Assembly (NCBI RefSeq): GCF_003111685.1
Contig: NZ_CP022190.1
Coordinates: 1,202,001-1,266,000, forward strand
Reading direction: 5' to 3'
Length of the DNA: 64,000 nucleotides
Source of the DNA: Alloyangia pacifica
Lineage (GTDB): Bacteria; Pseudomonadota; Alphaproteobacteria; Rhodobacterales; Rhodobacteraceae
In this document: in pieces, positions 9,125 through 17,672 of the stretch
Layout of the letters: the number at the start of each line of letters is the position of its first letter
Numbering within the stretch: the first letter of the stretch is position 1
Translations under genes and position numbers: made by a program
The notes under the pieces: generated by a model
Told to the model about the DNA's origin: nothing
Databases searched by the model: none
Seen by the model: the letters and a program-made list of their open reading frames with translations, nothing else

Positions 9125-9481
9125 TCAGATGGTGACCTTTTGCGCCGCAGTCGCTTCGTCACCGGTGTTCGGCACGCCCTGCGGCTCAATCAGCAGCAGG
9201 TGAACCTCTTCCTCCGCGACCGGACGGTGCTCGACGCCCTTGGGCACAATGTAGAGTTCGCCCGGACCAAGGATTACGTCACCGTCGCGCAGCTCGATCC
9301 GCAGCCTGCCCTTGAGAACGAGGAAGAAGTCGTCCGTGTCGTCGTGATGGTGCCAGTTGAACTCGCCTAATGCCTTCACGACCATCACGTCGCACTCGTT
9401 GAACCGCGACACGATCTTCGGGCACCAATGCTCGGAAAACTCGGTCAGCTTGGCTTCTAGGTTGATGGCTTGGTTCGACAT
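9125..9481 (-). CDS. Small cupin-domain protein
   Basis: A 118-residue single-domain cupin. Cupin motif 1 is visible as WHHHDDTDDFFLVLKGRLRI (His and acidic metal ligands) and motif 2 as PGELYIVPKGVEHRPVAEEE (the second His site). Such proteins bind a metal ion and may act as small oxygenases, isomerases or sensors. It stands alone, separated from the GNAT gene by about 220 bases with no recognisable feature. The function is not predictable beyond the fold. Confidence 0.85.
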   Translation of the reverse strand: MSNQAINLEAKLTEFSEHWCPKIVSRFNECDVMVVKALGEFNWHHHDDTDDFFLVLKGRLRIELRDGDVILGPGELYIVPKGVEHRPVAEEEVHLLLIEPQGVPNTGDEATAAQKVTI

Positions 9482-9779
9482 GATTGAATGGCTCCGCTGG
9501 TTTGCTTGTGTTCTACCAAAGCGGTGACCGTCGTTCCACCGCCCCGTTCATTAGGGCATGCCCGAGCGGAACGTTTCTTCGTGCAATGCGCCGCGAACGG
9601 CTAGAAAGGCCCGCACAGCGTAACGTGGCCGTAGAAAAATGCTGCGCGACGCATGAACGACTGTTTCGGAGAAGCTGCGCCGCAGCGAAGTCGTCCAGCC
9701 CGAAGGTCGGCTTCGGGTCGGCCCCGACATAACGTTCATTGCTGCGTCTGCGAAGTGGCCACCTACCGCGACAGTCAAT

Positions 9780-9963
9780 TTGGGCTCGGAGCGGGCTTGC
9801 GGCAGTGCGGCGAGCCGTGCATTCGGCGGGCAGTTGCGCCCGTCGCTGCCGACCCACTGCGGACATTCGCCAAGTTGACCATAGCCGCGGCGCGGCTTCC
9901 CCAAAGCGGCCCTTCGGGCCTCGGCGCAGCATTTCCAACGATCCGACGTCGGCAGTGTGGGAC
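9780..9963 (-). repeat. Dispersed repeat cluster upstream of the truncated P-loop gene
   Basis: The roughly 525-base gap between the cupin and P-loop genes holds no credible gene. Its stretch 9853-9900, read on the minus strand, matches 41605-41652 almost base for base (GCTATGGTCAACTTGGCGAA inside). The stretch 9925-9963 matches 52526-52564 on the plus strand. The segment 9640-9680 also has the ATGCTGCGCGACGC module seen at 41575. Confidence 0.65.
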
Positions 9964-10006
9964 GAAGCGGAGATTGCAGAAGGTGACGCGCACCGCTATT
10001 GCCCTC

Positions 10007-10311
10007 ATGGTTTTGAATGTTACCGGCGGGACTGACGTGCCAAGAATATTCTTGATCGGAGCATCATGCTCGGGCGTCTCAACGCTTGGCGCAACACTGT
10101 CCGCGCAAATAGGCGTTCCACTGCTGGACGTAGACGAATTCTATTGGATACCAACAGACCCACCATTCACGACAAAGCGCCTGCCCGAAGACCGGGTCCG
10201 CTTGATCCAACAGCGGCAATCCCAGACGGACGGCTGGGTTCTGTCAGGCTCCTTTATGGGTTGGGGGGATATCCTGATTGAGCATGTCGAGATCATCGCC
10301 TTCCTATATAC
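10007..10311 (+). pseudogene. P-loop kinase-like NTPase (AAA_17/adenylate kinase-like), truncated by IS
   Basis: The N-terminal half of a small P-loop NTPase. It shows a Walker A site IFLIGASCSGVSTLGATL, then DVDEFYWIPTDPPFTTKR and GWVLSGSFMGWGD, typical of a family of about 190 residues related to shikimate/adenylate kinases. A GTG at 10037 is an alternative start. After about 100 residues the frame enters the IS5-type element at 10312, and no continuation is found beyond 11360, so the C-terminal half is lost. Confidence 0.75.
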
Positions 10312-11360
10312 GGCGTTGTTGCACAAAGGGGCGAGGGATTCACCTTGTGAATCCAATGTAGTAGCCGGAAGGTATGAGCAGACCTCCGAAGACGACCTAC
10401 AAGACCACCAACTGGCAAAGCTACAATCAGGCGCTGAGGCAGCGCGGATCACTGACCGTTTGGTTCGATCCCTCGATGCATTGGGAAGCCATTCCGTCGG
10501 CGCGTCGCGGCCGTCAGCAGGCCTATAGCGACGCTGCGATCCAGGCCTGCCTCACCCTCAAGACACTCCTCGGGCTGCCGCTCCGCCAAGCGACCGGTTT
10601 CGTGGCGAGCCTGCTCGAACTGTCCGGGCTCGGCTGGTCCGTGCCGGACTTCAGCACTCTGTCACGTCGCCAGAAGACTTTGAGCGTGACAATCCCGTAT
10701 CGCGGTTCCAAGGGGCCGCTGCATCTGCTCGTGGACAGCACCGGCATCAAGGTGGAAGGCGAAGGCGAGTGGCACACGCGCAAGCATGGCGGCTCGAAAC
10801 GAAGGGTCTGGCGCAAGCTCCACCTCGGGATCGATGAGGAAACGCTGGAGATCCGGGCGGTCGAGGTCACCTCCAGCAATGTCGGCGACGCGCCGATGCT
10901 GCCGGACCTGCTTGCCCAGCTGCCCCCGGATCAGGAGATCGCCACCGTTACAGCAGACGGTGCCTACGACACGCGCGCCTGCCACGACGCCATCGCTGAC
11001 CGCGGTGCGGCAGCAATCATTCCGCCCCGCCGCAACGCGAGACCCTGGAAGCCGGACACGGCAGGAGCCCGAGCGCGCAACGAGATACTGCGGACGTCAA
11101 AGCATCTTGGCCGGGCGCTGTGGCGGAACTGGAGCGGCTACCACCGACGTAGCAGGGTGGAGACGAAAATGAACTGCGTAAAGCTACTCGGACAGAAGCT
11201 GATGTCCCGCGACTTCGACCGCCAGGTTGCCGAAGTTCAGCTCCGTGCGGCGGTGATGAACCGCTTCACTGCCCTCGGCATCCCGGTCACCGTGGCCCTG
11301 GGATAAGTGTGTCCGGGGAAAGGGGAACTGCGGTAATCATCTGATTTGTGCAACAGCGCC
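10312..11360 (+). mobile_element. IS5-family (IS903-like) element A, copy 1
   Basis: A 1,049-bp element with 16-bp terminal inverted repeats, GGCGTTGTTGCACAAA at the left and GGCGCTGTTGCACAAA at the right (one mismatch). The same length and ends occur at 49467-50515 and 54484-55532 in the opposite orientation. The nine bases flanking each side differ (CCTATATAC and ATCGCACGC), so no target duplication remains. Confidence 0.92.
10374..11306 (+). CDS. IS5-family DDE transposase, element A copy 1
   Basis: A 310-residue DDE transposase of the IS903-like branch of IS5. The N-terminus (KTTNWQSYNQALRQRGSLTV) is characteristic. The catalytic triad is placed at the Asp of LLVDSTGIKVEGEGEW, the Asp of VTADGAYDTRACHD and a Glu in the SRVETKMNCVK helix. 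It differs from copies 2 and 3 by only a few residues (for instance SARRGRQQ here against SGRRGRQQ in copy 2). Confidence 0.95.
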   Translation: MSRPPKTTYKTTNWQSYNQALRQRGSLTVWFDPSMHWEAIPSARRGRQQAYSDAAIQACLTLKTLLGLPLRQATGFVASLLELSGLGWSVPDFSTLSRRQKTLSVTIPYRGSKGPLHLLVDSTGIKVEGEGEWHTRKHGGSKRRVWRKLHLGIDEETLEIRAVEVTSSNVGDAPMLPDLLAQLPPDQEIATVTADGAYDTRACHDAIADRGAAAIIPPRRNARPWKPDTAGARARNEILRTSKHLGRALWRNWSGYHRRSRVETKMNCVKLLGQKLMSRDFDRQVAEVQLRAAVMNRFTALGIPVTVALG

Positions 11361-11398
11361 ATCGCACGCGCCCGATCCCGGGAGGGCTCGAAGATTGA

Positions 11399-12538
11399 TC
11401 AGGTTACCTTTCGAGACGGCTCCTTGGGGCAGCAGCGCGCCTTCAGGTTGCAGGCATCACAATCGGCCTTGCCGGCGCGGTAGCGAAGCATGCCATCATC
11501 ATCGGGCTTCTTCTCCCGGGGTTTCGTGAAGGTCCGGCGGCTTTGCTTCAATTCCTTGCCGCCCGGGCAGGTGTAGACATCGCTCTCGGCATCATAGTTG
11601 AAGTCGGCGCGTTCGAATGTTCCGTCCCGGCGAGCTGACTTGTCGAACACCGGGATATGGGGTGCGATGCCGCGCTGCTGATCCAGCCAGTCCAGCATGA
11701 CGCCGGTGCCGTAGGCGGTGTCGGCGATCAGCCGTTCCGGTGCGATGCCGAAGGTATCGTTCACCCGGTCGATCATCGTCCGCACCGATCCAACCTCGGC
11801 CTGGCGGATCGACCGGGTGGCCTCCACATCAAGGATCACGCCGTTGTCGGTGTCGATCAGGTAGTTGGTGGAATAGGCAAAGTAGGCCGGACCTCCCCGA
11901 GCCCCGGTCCATTGCGAAGCGGGATCGGAATGCGAGGTGAACTTCGGCTCGACCGGGCTCGCCGCGCCAAAAGCGGCATCGTCGAGCGTTTCCAGATATT
12001 CCCTGACGGCCCGAGGCGCGTCTCCCGGGTCGATGTTGGCGGGGTGCCAGTCTGACTTCGGCGTGGAGTTCTGCCGGTTCGCGTCGGCCTGGATGATGCT
12101 CGCGTCCGCGGCGAGGCGCTGGCCGCTGGCAAGGCCCTCCTCGAGGCAGCGCGCCACCACGGTCTCGAAAAGATGGCGCAACAGGTCACTGTCGCGGAAG
12201 CGGCCGTGGCGGTTCTTGGAAAAGGTCGAATGATCCGGCACCGGGACGGTCAGATCGAGGCGGCAGAACCAGCGGTAGGCAAGGTTGAGATGGACCTCCT
12301 CGCAGAGCCGGCGCTCGGACCGGATGCCCATTATGTAACCCACCAGAAGCATGCGGATCATCAGTTCCGGATCAACCGAGGGCCGTCCGGTAGAGCTGTA
12401 GAATGGCGCCAGGTGCTGACGGATGCTGGCCAGGTCGACGAACTGGTCAACCGATCGGAGCATGTGGTCGGGCGGAACGTGCGCTTCAATCGAGAACTCA
12501 TAGAACAGAGCGCCTTGCGCTTCCTGCCGGGACCCCAT
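11399..12538 (-). pseudogene. IS1182-family transposase, C-terminally truncated
   Basis: A 379-residue remnant of an IS1182-type transposase, normally about 450-480 residues. It includes the N-terminal block (SIEAHVPPDHMLRSVDQFVD and SERRLCEEVHLNLAYRWFC), the DDE core (LAADASIIQADANR and LIADTAYGTG) and the Cys-rich YTCPGGKEL/DCDACNLKARC segment. It ends abruptly after PSRKVT, where the family continues into the segment with the last catalytic Glu. The break lies 38 bases from the right end of element A copy 1. The start is the ATG at 12538; the open frame upstream is antisense to the MscS gene. Confidence 0.87.
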
Positions 12539-12539
12539 C

Positions 12540-12760
12540 ATCGCCGTTAACCTCAAGCTGCCGCAGCCAAATTGAATCAGCGGCCAGCTCTTCAGGCAAG
12601 CGGAGTTTTTCAACGGAATATGCGCATCGCTGCCGTTCGTCCTGAATGCAGCGAACTTCCGGTTTCCACCCATATATGTCGGCTCCTGCCCGCATGCTGG
12701 GCATTTCATAGAGGTTCGCAGGAAACTCCGAAGGCGGGAAGATGCCGCAATGGAAGCTGG
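12540..12760. repeat. Intergenic repeat-like segment before the MscS gene
   Basis: The roughly 310 bases between the IS1182 remnant and the MscS start hold no gene. The segment 12620-12690 (ATCGCTGCCGTTCGTCCTGA, then ATGCAGCGAACTTCCGG) has the wording of the intergenic repeat family seen elsewhere in the window. The outer end of the IS1182 element may also lie here. Confidence 0.35.
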
Positions 12761-12851
12761 CACCGACTCGCTAGTCTGGACTCGCACCGCTGCCAGATTG
12801 GTGCCGATCGGCCTGTTGGCGCTTCGATGGAATACGCTATCTGGAAGAGGC

Positions 12852-14174
12852 ATGAACAAGGTCCTCCTTTGCATCGCCCTCATGCTCGCCCCCTGCCAGA
12901 TACTGGCCCAGAATGTCGTGACCGAGGCCGATGCGTTACCGACGCTTGCGGTCGAGGACGTACCTGACGACGTGGCCGTTGAAACTCGCCTGCGGGCAAT
13001 CCTCAGGGCTCTGGAATTCGGCGGGATCACGGTCGGCGTCGACGCCGGTGTCGTATCGCTGACGGGGAATGTCACCGACCCATCCATCAGCGAGAAGGCC
13101 GAGAGCATTGCCGAGCGCCTCGAGGGAGTCGTTGCGGTGAACAACACGCTCACGGCCTCGGACGACCTCGCCCATCAGATCAATCCCGCGGTTGATCGCT
13201 TCCGGGCACGGGTCGCGCAACTGATCTCCCGTCTGCCCTTGCTGCTGCTGGCGTTCGTGGCCTTCCTGGTAATCCTCACGGCAGGCATCCTCGTGGCGCG
13301 AATGCGGTTCTGGGACCGCATCTCGCCCAATGCCTTCATCGCCGAGCTTTATCGGCAGGCGTTCCGCGTGGCCTCCGGGATCGTCGGCATCGTGGTTGCG
13401 CTGGATGTCGTGGGGGCGGCGGCTCTGCTGGGCACGATCCTCGGCGCTGCGGGGATCATCGGCCTGGCCATCGGCTTTGCCGTCCGCGACACGGTGGAGA
13501 ACTTCGTAGCGTCCGTCATGCTGAGCCTGCGCCAACCCTTCCGCCCGAACGACCTGGTCGAGATCGAAGGCGACGTAGGCCGGGTGATCCGACTGACCTC
13601 GCGCGCGACGATTTTGCTGTCGCTCGACGGCAATCACATCCGCATTCCGAATGCGACTGTCTTCAAGGGTAAGATCGTGAACTACACGCAGTTTCCGGCG
13701 CGGCGGTTCATGTTCGACATCGGCATTGACCCTGATGCTGATCTCGAGGCGACGCGCAGCCTGGCTCAGGCAACGCTGAAGGCGCTGCCCTTCGTGCTGG
13801 ACGACCCGGAAGAGCTCGTCTGGATCGAAAACATCACCGAGTCCGGTGCGATCCTGCGTGTGACCGGCTGGGTCGACCAGACCGCGACCGGCTTTTCCAC
13901 GGCACGCGGAGATGCCATTCGATTGGTCAAGACCGCTATCGAAGAAGCCGGCGTGGCGATTCCTGACACGACTTATCGCATTCGCCTCGAAGGGGCGGGA
14001 CTACCAGCGGCGCCTTTCGAACCACCACCGCGCAAAGCGCCAATGCAGCAGGCGAGCTCTGCCTCACCGGAGCCCTCGGTTCACAAGTCAGAAGAAGCGG
14101 CGCTGATTCCCTTGGTCGATGCTGAGCGCCAAGACAGTGATGACCTCCTCGCGAGGAGCGCGCCGCGTGAATAG
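12852..14174 (+). CDS. MscS-family mechanosensitive channel with N-terminal BON domain
   Basis: A 440-residue inner-membrane small-conductance mechanosensitive channel that would release solutes on hypo-osmotic shock. The layout is a signal peptide (MNKVLLCIALMLAPCQILAQ), a periplasmic BON domain (about 40-105, GGITVGVDAGVVSLTGNVTD), three membrane helices and the MscS pore region (about 190-235, GTILGAAGIIGLAIGFAVRD, then VENFVASVMLSLRQPFRPND). The cytosolic beta domain (VEIEGDVGRVIRLTSRATIL, then IRIPNATVFKGKIVNY) follows, with a Pro-rich tail. The ATG at 12852 is chosen because the signal peptide begins there. Confidence 0.9.
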   Translation: MNKVLLCIALMLAPCQILAQNVVTEADALPTLAVEDVPDDVAVETRLRAILRALEFGGITVGVDAGVVSLTGNVTDPSISEKAESIAERLEGVVAVNNTLTASDDLAHQINPAVDRFRARVAQLISRLPLLLLAFVAFLVILTAGILVARMRFWDRISPNAFIAELYRQAFRVASGIVGIVVALDVVGAAALLGTILGAAGIIGLAIGFAVRDTVENFVASVMLSLRQPFRPNDLVEIEGDVGRVIRLTSRATILLSLDGNHIRIPNATVFKGKIVNYTQFPARRFMFDIGIDPDADLEATRSLAQATLKALPFVLDDPEELVWIENITESGAILRVTGWVDQTATGFSTARGDAIRLVKTAIEEAGVAIPDTTYRIRLEGAGLPAAPFEPPPRKAPMQQASSASPEPSVHKSEEAALIPLVDAERQDSDDLLARSAPRE

Positions 14175-14333
14175 GTGGCGGGCGCTCATGCAGATTGATT
14201 AGGCCGAGGCGGCATGACGAACCGCCATCAGCCCACTACCGCCGCTTGTGCCAGCCGTTGCACATCTGAACGCTCTGACAAGAAGGGCGGGAAGCCGACC
14301 TTCGCTGCGTCTTGGACGAACGGCAGCGAAGCT

Positions 14334-14417
14334 GCAGGTAGCCGACATCGCATCGCTGAACACATTTCTCGGAAGCTGCCGTTCAGGCTGAGCGCAGCGA
14401 TCGACCCCTCCGAGCCC
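14334..14417 (+). repeat. Dispersed repeat, 84-bp copy 1
   Basis: Matches 60821-60904 over 84 bases with three mismatches and no gap. Its last 26 bases (ending GATCGACCCCTCCGAGCCC) also occur at 41697-41723. It fills most of the 330-base gap between the MscS and GFA genes; no gene is visible there. Confidence 0.8.
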
Positions 14418-14503
14418 AGAACGATCTTTGGGCTTTGTGGTTTCTCAGAGTTCCAGATAGGCTCCGGAGAGTTTGATAGATCATTTTTTCAGAGGAGATA
14501 GAC

Positions 14504-14992
14504 ATGCCAATTGGGCACAAGGGACGCTGTCTTTGCGGCGAAGTCGAATACAATACCGGAAGCCCTCCTCTCTGGGTAACGATCTGCTACTGTCGGTTCT
14601 GCCAACGAGCGACTGGTTCAGACCGGATGATCGAACCTATTTTCGAGCACGATCAATTCGCTTTCACGGATGGGCGGCCTTCCGTCTACACGCTGCCTTC
14701 AGATGGAAGCGGCAAAGACATTCACGTGCACTTCTGCTCTAAATGCGGGACCAAGTTGGCGTTGACCTTTGAGAGATGGCCGGATCGTTTGGGCATCTAT
14801 GTCGGCACCCTTGACGATCCGAACGCGATCATGGCCTCGCCTGAAAACAGTAAACATATTTTTGTCAGCGAAGCACGGCCTGGTACGATACTTCCTCCCG
14901 GGGTCAAAACATTTGATCGCCACGCAACTGAAAACGATGGCACTCCGATTGAACCGAGAATTCATGCATCGCCGCACCAGATCGGAACCTAA
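14504..14992 (+). CDS. GFA/CENP-V family zinc-binding protein
   Basis: A 162-residue protein of the glutathione-dependent formaldehyde-activating (GFA)/CENP-V fold. Zinc-binding cysteine motifs appear in the expected order: CLCGEVEY near residue 10, CYCRFCQ near 28-34 and FCSKCGTKL near 72-78. Family members are annotated as acting on S-hydroxymethylglutathione, but most have no proven reaction, so only the fold and zinc sites are claimed. The start has a GAGGAG ribosome site. No linked formaldehyde genes are in the window. Confidence 0.88.
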   Translation: MPIGHKGRCLCGEVEYNTGSPPLWVTICYCRFCQRATGSDRMIEPIFEHDQFAFTDGRPSVYTLPSDGSGKDIHVHFCSKCGTKLALTFERWPDRLGIYVGTLDDPNAIMASPENSKHIFVSEARPGTILPPGVKTFDRHATENDGTPIEPRIHASPHQIGT

Positions 14993-15026
14993 CACGTCTT
15001 CGTTCTGGAGTTGTGCGATGACCGCA

Positions 15027-15078
15027 TTGTCCGCTCCTCGCTCGTCCAATGGTATTGGAATGATGGTCCGCTTCGCCG
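15027..15078 (+). repeat. Dispersed repeat, 52-bp module copy 1
   Basis: TTGTCCGCTCCTCGCTCGTC and the following 32 bases match 60690-60741 with about five mismatches. In both places an 84-bp repeat copy lies nearby (14334 here, 60821 there), pointing to a modular repeat family. Confidence 0.7.
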
Positions 15079-15504
15079 GAAAAGCACCTCGAGGCGACGG
15101 CTGCGAGCGGCGACACGCTCCTGTCTAGAGAACACGTACAGCCGGCTCATCCTTGGTTGCGGACGCTCCAGTTGGCTCCCCTAGGCCCGGCTAGCAGCGC
15201 GAGCCAAGCGTCAGAGTTCTGGGTCCTCCGCGCTGAATTTGCCCGTTCGGCCATAACAGCGCAATAGGCACCCTCAGCCGTCTCCGGCTTCTTTCTTATG
15301 ATCGTCCGGAGAAGTGGATGGTCGCGGCAAATGCCTCCGAAACGTTCTTCGGATCAACCTCGCGAAACCGCAGATGTTCTCCACTTGGCGGCGGTTCGTA
15401 TCGGCGTCCCGCGCTTCCATGAGATGAGCATAACGGAAAAAAGAAATGATCTGATCTAGATTTGCGAGCCGGATATCTCTCGGTGCAAAACTCGTCTTCG
15501 CCCA
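15079..15504. other. Intergenic, possible 69-codon frame at 15296-15505 (minus)
   Basis: No recognised gene. A short minus-strand frame starts at 15505, overlapping the stop of the BLUF remnant (TAATG). It has no recognisable domain, and a different frame of the same DNA also looks protein-like, so this may be decayed coding sequence. Confidence 0.25.
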
Positions 15505-15807
15505 TTATTCCCAGCAGGTATCTTTCTCAGACGTGTAGCCCATCGCCCAATCTCTGAAAGATCTCTCCGCTATCGGCCCGTCGTAAACACCTTGAATATT
15601 TCGGTGCCTCTGATCACGCAGAATGTCTTCCTTGACCTTAGCCATAGAAGCGACGGGCCCTTCGACGTATTGCGTAAAGATATGTAGCTGCCGGTGCAGA
15701 GTGCCGCTTACGCCCAGTGACCGATTCATCGCCCGCGCCATGACATAGATCGAACGATCTTGATCTCGAGACACCAACGGACAGCCCCTCACTCTTGACG
15801 AGGCCGC
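15505..15807 (-). pseudogene. BLUF blue-light sensor domain protein, N-terminus lost to an IS
   Basis: A remnant of a short BLUF (blue light using FAD) protein. Readable family features are ARAMNRSLGVSGTL, FTQYVEGPVASMAKVKEDIL, RDQRHRNIQ and the C-terminal GPIAERSFRDWAMGY. The first strand, which holds the flavin-contacting Tyr, should lie upstream of 15807, but the DNA there belongs to an IS5/IS427-type remnant. Translation upstream of this point is antisense to the transposase. The gene is therefore beheaded and unlikely to bind FAD. Confidence 0.75.
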
Positions 15808-16400
15808 AATCAGAGAACGCTCTACAACCGCTGGAAGCGTTGGAGCGACAGGGGTGTCTTCGCCCGGATCATGGCGGGGTTGGCGGCCGAGCACGGTGAG
15901 GAGACGACCGTGATGATCGACGCAACTCATCTGAAGGCCCATCGTACGGCGTCCAGCCTGGGCGTCAAAAAGGGGGGCGTGGGCGTCTGATTGGCCGAAC
16001 CAAAGGCGGCATGAATACGAAGCTGCACGCGATCTGCGATAGCCAGGGCCGACCCATCGACCTGTTCCTGACTGCCGGACCCGTCAGCGACTACATCGGG
16101 GCGCGTGCCCTGGTCAGCGGGTTGCCCAACGTGAAGTGGCTGCTCGGAGATCGTGGCTATGATGCCGATTGGTTCAGAGAAGCCTTTCAGGACAAGAAGA
16201 TACGTCCTTGCATCCCGGGCCGGAAGAAACGGAAGACGCCCGTCCGGTATGACAAGAGCAGATACAAACGTCGCAACCGGATCGAGATCATGTTCCGCAG
16301 GCTCAAGGACTGGAGGAGGGTTGCGACCCGTTATGACCGCTGCCCGCAAACCTTCTTCTCAGCAATCGCACTCGCTGCGATCGTAATCTTCTGGCTTTGA
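15806..16400 (+). pseudogene. IS5-family (IS427-like) transposase remnant
   Basis: The 3' part of a two-frame IS5/IS427-type transposase. The first frame reads TLYNRWKRWSDRGVFARIM to MIDATHLKAHRTASSLGVKK and stops. The second continues from a G run near 15970 as RGRLIGRTKGGMNTKLHA to RRLKDWRRVATRYDRCPQTF (16011-16400). The shift at AAAAAGGGGGG is where this group uses programmed frameshifting, so it need not be a mutation. The N-terminal 60-70 residues and the left end are missing; the cut is at the BLUF gene. Confidence 0.8.
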
Positions 16401-16559
16401 GAGAGAGAACTAGTCCTGACCCTAGTCAAACGGGCAATGGGCTCAGCACCAACGTGCGAAACGTCATGCCTGGACCCTCGAGCCGATCGACATTCGGCTG
16501 ATCCACGACGGTGCGACGCTTCTTGTCTGCCAGGAGACGATCTTCAGACAGCGAGCGCA

Positions 16560-17672
16560 TCACCAGATCAGACGCTGATCACCTCCGATTTTGGAGTTTG
16601 ACAGATTGTCTATGTCAGCAATTTGCTCCTCGAGGTCCGGGTCATTCTGGTACCGGAGATAGGCGACGGCCCAAGCCATTTCGAAGTTCTCCGGCGCGTC
16701 ATCGATCTTCTGCTCGCGGCCGGTCCGGGCTTCGATCAGTTCAGGGTTCTCAAAGCCGTGCAGTGTGTAGTCGACAGCCCTCTTGATCGCGCCATCGCAG
16801 ACGTCAAAGATCTCGGGATCATCCTCCGCAAGTAGGGCCGCGGTGATCACCAGTGCCTGAACGGCGTGCATCTGGTAGTGAAGAGCGAGATCGCCGCGCT
16901 CCATTTCCAGGGGTAGTGCGCCATCCTCTTCCACCATGCAGGCGGTATGCTCGACGGTCTCGAGCCCCCACGCGACCAGCTCCTCGTCTCCGGTCGTCAG
17001 GCCGATCCGGGTCACGCCCATGGCCGCCCATTGCCGCAGATTGTTCCGCGACGCGCGGGGGGGAGCTTCCTCGTCGAAATAGGCCATGGTCGCTTTCGCG
17101 CGCTCCTCGAGCCAGCCTTCGATGACCGATTGCTGTTCCTCGGTCGGCTCTGCCACGGTCAGCGCATTGCTGTAGGCAAAGGCAATCCCGCCCAGGCGGC
17201 TCGGAGCCGAGATGTTCGCGTTCATCGTGGTCAAATCCGACAGCGCGTCGGCTTCGGCCCAGGGCACAAGGCGTTCGTAGAGGCATTCGGCCGCTGCAAC
17301 GCCTCGGTCCCCAGATCGGGTCAGGGCGCGATTGCTTTCGCGCGTCAGGTCCGAGATGAAGTCGTCGACCGGTTCGAGCGCCGCGTTCACCGCGGCATTG
17401 GCGTCTTCGTCGAAATCCGACCGGGTTTCGCTGTCTTCGGTGTATCGGCTGCCGTAGCTCAGCGACACGACGGGCTCGACCGGCTCCATGCAATCGGACT
17501 CCGCGCCGGCGTCTGCAGTCATCTCCTCCTCCGCCTGCGGAACCGACCCCTCCGTACCGGACAGTTCAACCGGGTCGATCCCGGGGGCCTTTTCGTCCTC
17601 CTGCGCAAATGAGGGGCTCATTGGCAGGAGCGCAGCCAGAACCGCAAGCGTTGTGAGTGAAGTTCCCTTCAT
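16560..17672 (-). CDS. AlgL-like (PL5-related) periplasmic protein, probably inactive as lyase
   Basis: A 370-residue exported protein (signal peptide ending PMSPSFAQ), last gene of the exopolysaccharide operon. The alpha-helical region resembles alginate lyase AlgL: AECLYERLVPWAEADALSD (about 128-147), NNLRQWAAMGVTRIGLTTGD (about 210-229) and EEDGALPLEMERGDLALHYQ (about 248-267). Against the AlgL active-site block NNHxYW the His position is Leu 212, while Arg 259 and Tyr 266 line up. The catalytic base therefore seems lost. In alginate producers AlgL clears stray polymer from the periplasm. It overlaps the AlgK-like gene by four bases. Confidence 0.68.
   Translation of the reverse strand: MKGTSLTTLAVLAALLPMSPSFAQEDEKAPGIDPVELSGTEGSVPQAEEEMTADAGAESDCMEPVEPVVSLSYGSRYTEDSETRSDFDEDANAAVNAALEPVDDFISDLTRESNRALTRSGDRGVAAAECLYERLVPWAEADALSDLTTMNANISAPSRLGGIAFAYSNALTVAEPTEEQQSVIEGWLEERAKATMAYFDEEAPPRASRNNLRQWAAMGVTRIGLTTGDEELVAWGLETVEHTACMVEEDGALPLEMERGDLALHYQMHAVQALVITAALLAEDDPEIFDVCDGAIKRAVDYTLHGFENPELIEARTGREQKIDDAPENFEMAWAVAYLRYQNDPDLEEQIADIDNLSNSKIGGDQRLIW

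Noticed and set aside
12539..13153. Long upstream extension of the IS1182 transposase frame
   Set aside because: Antisense to the MscS gene and without family similarity; the ATG at 12538 fits the family start.
15967..15990. Frameshift in the IS427-like transposase counted as a mutation
   Set aside because: The G/A-rich slip site is where this IS group uses programmed frameshifting; the real damage is the missing 5' part.
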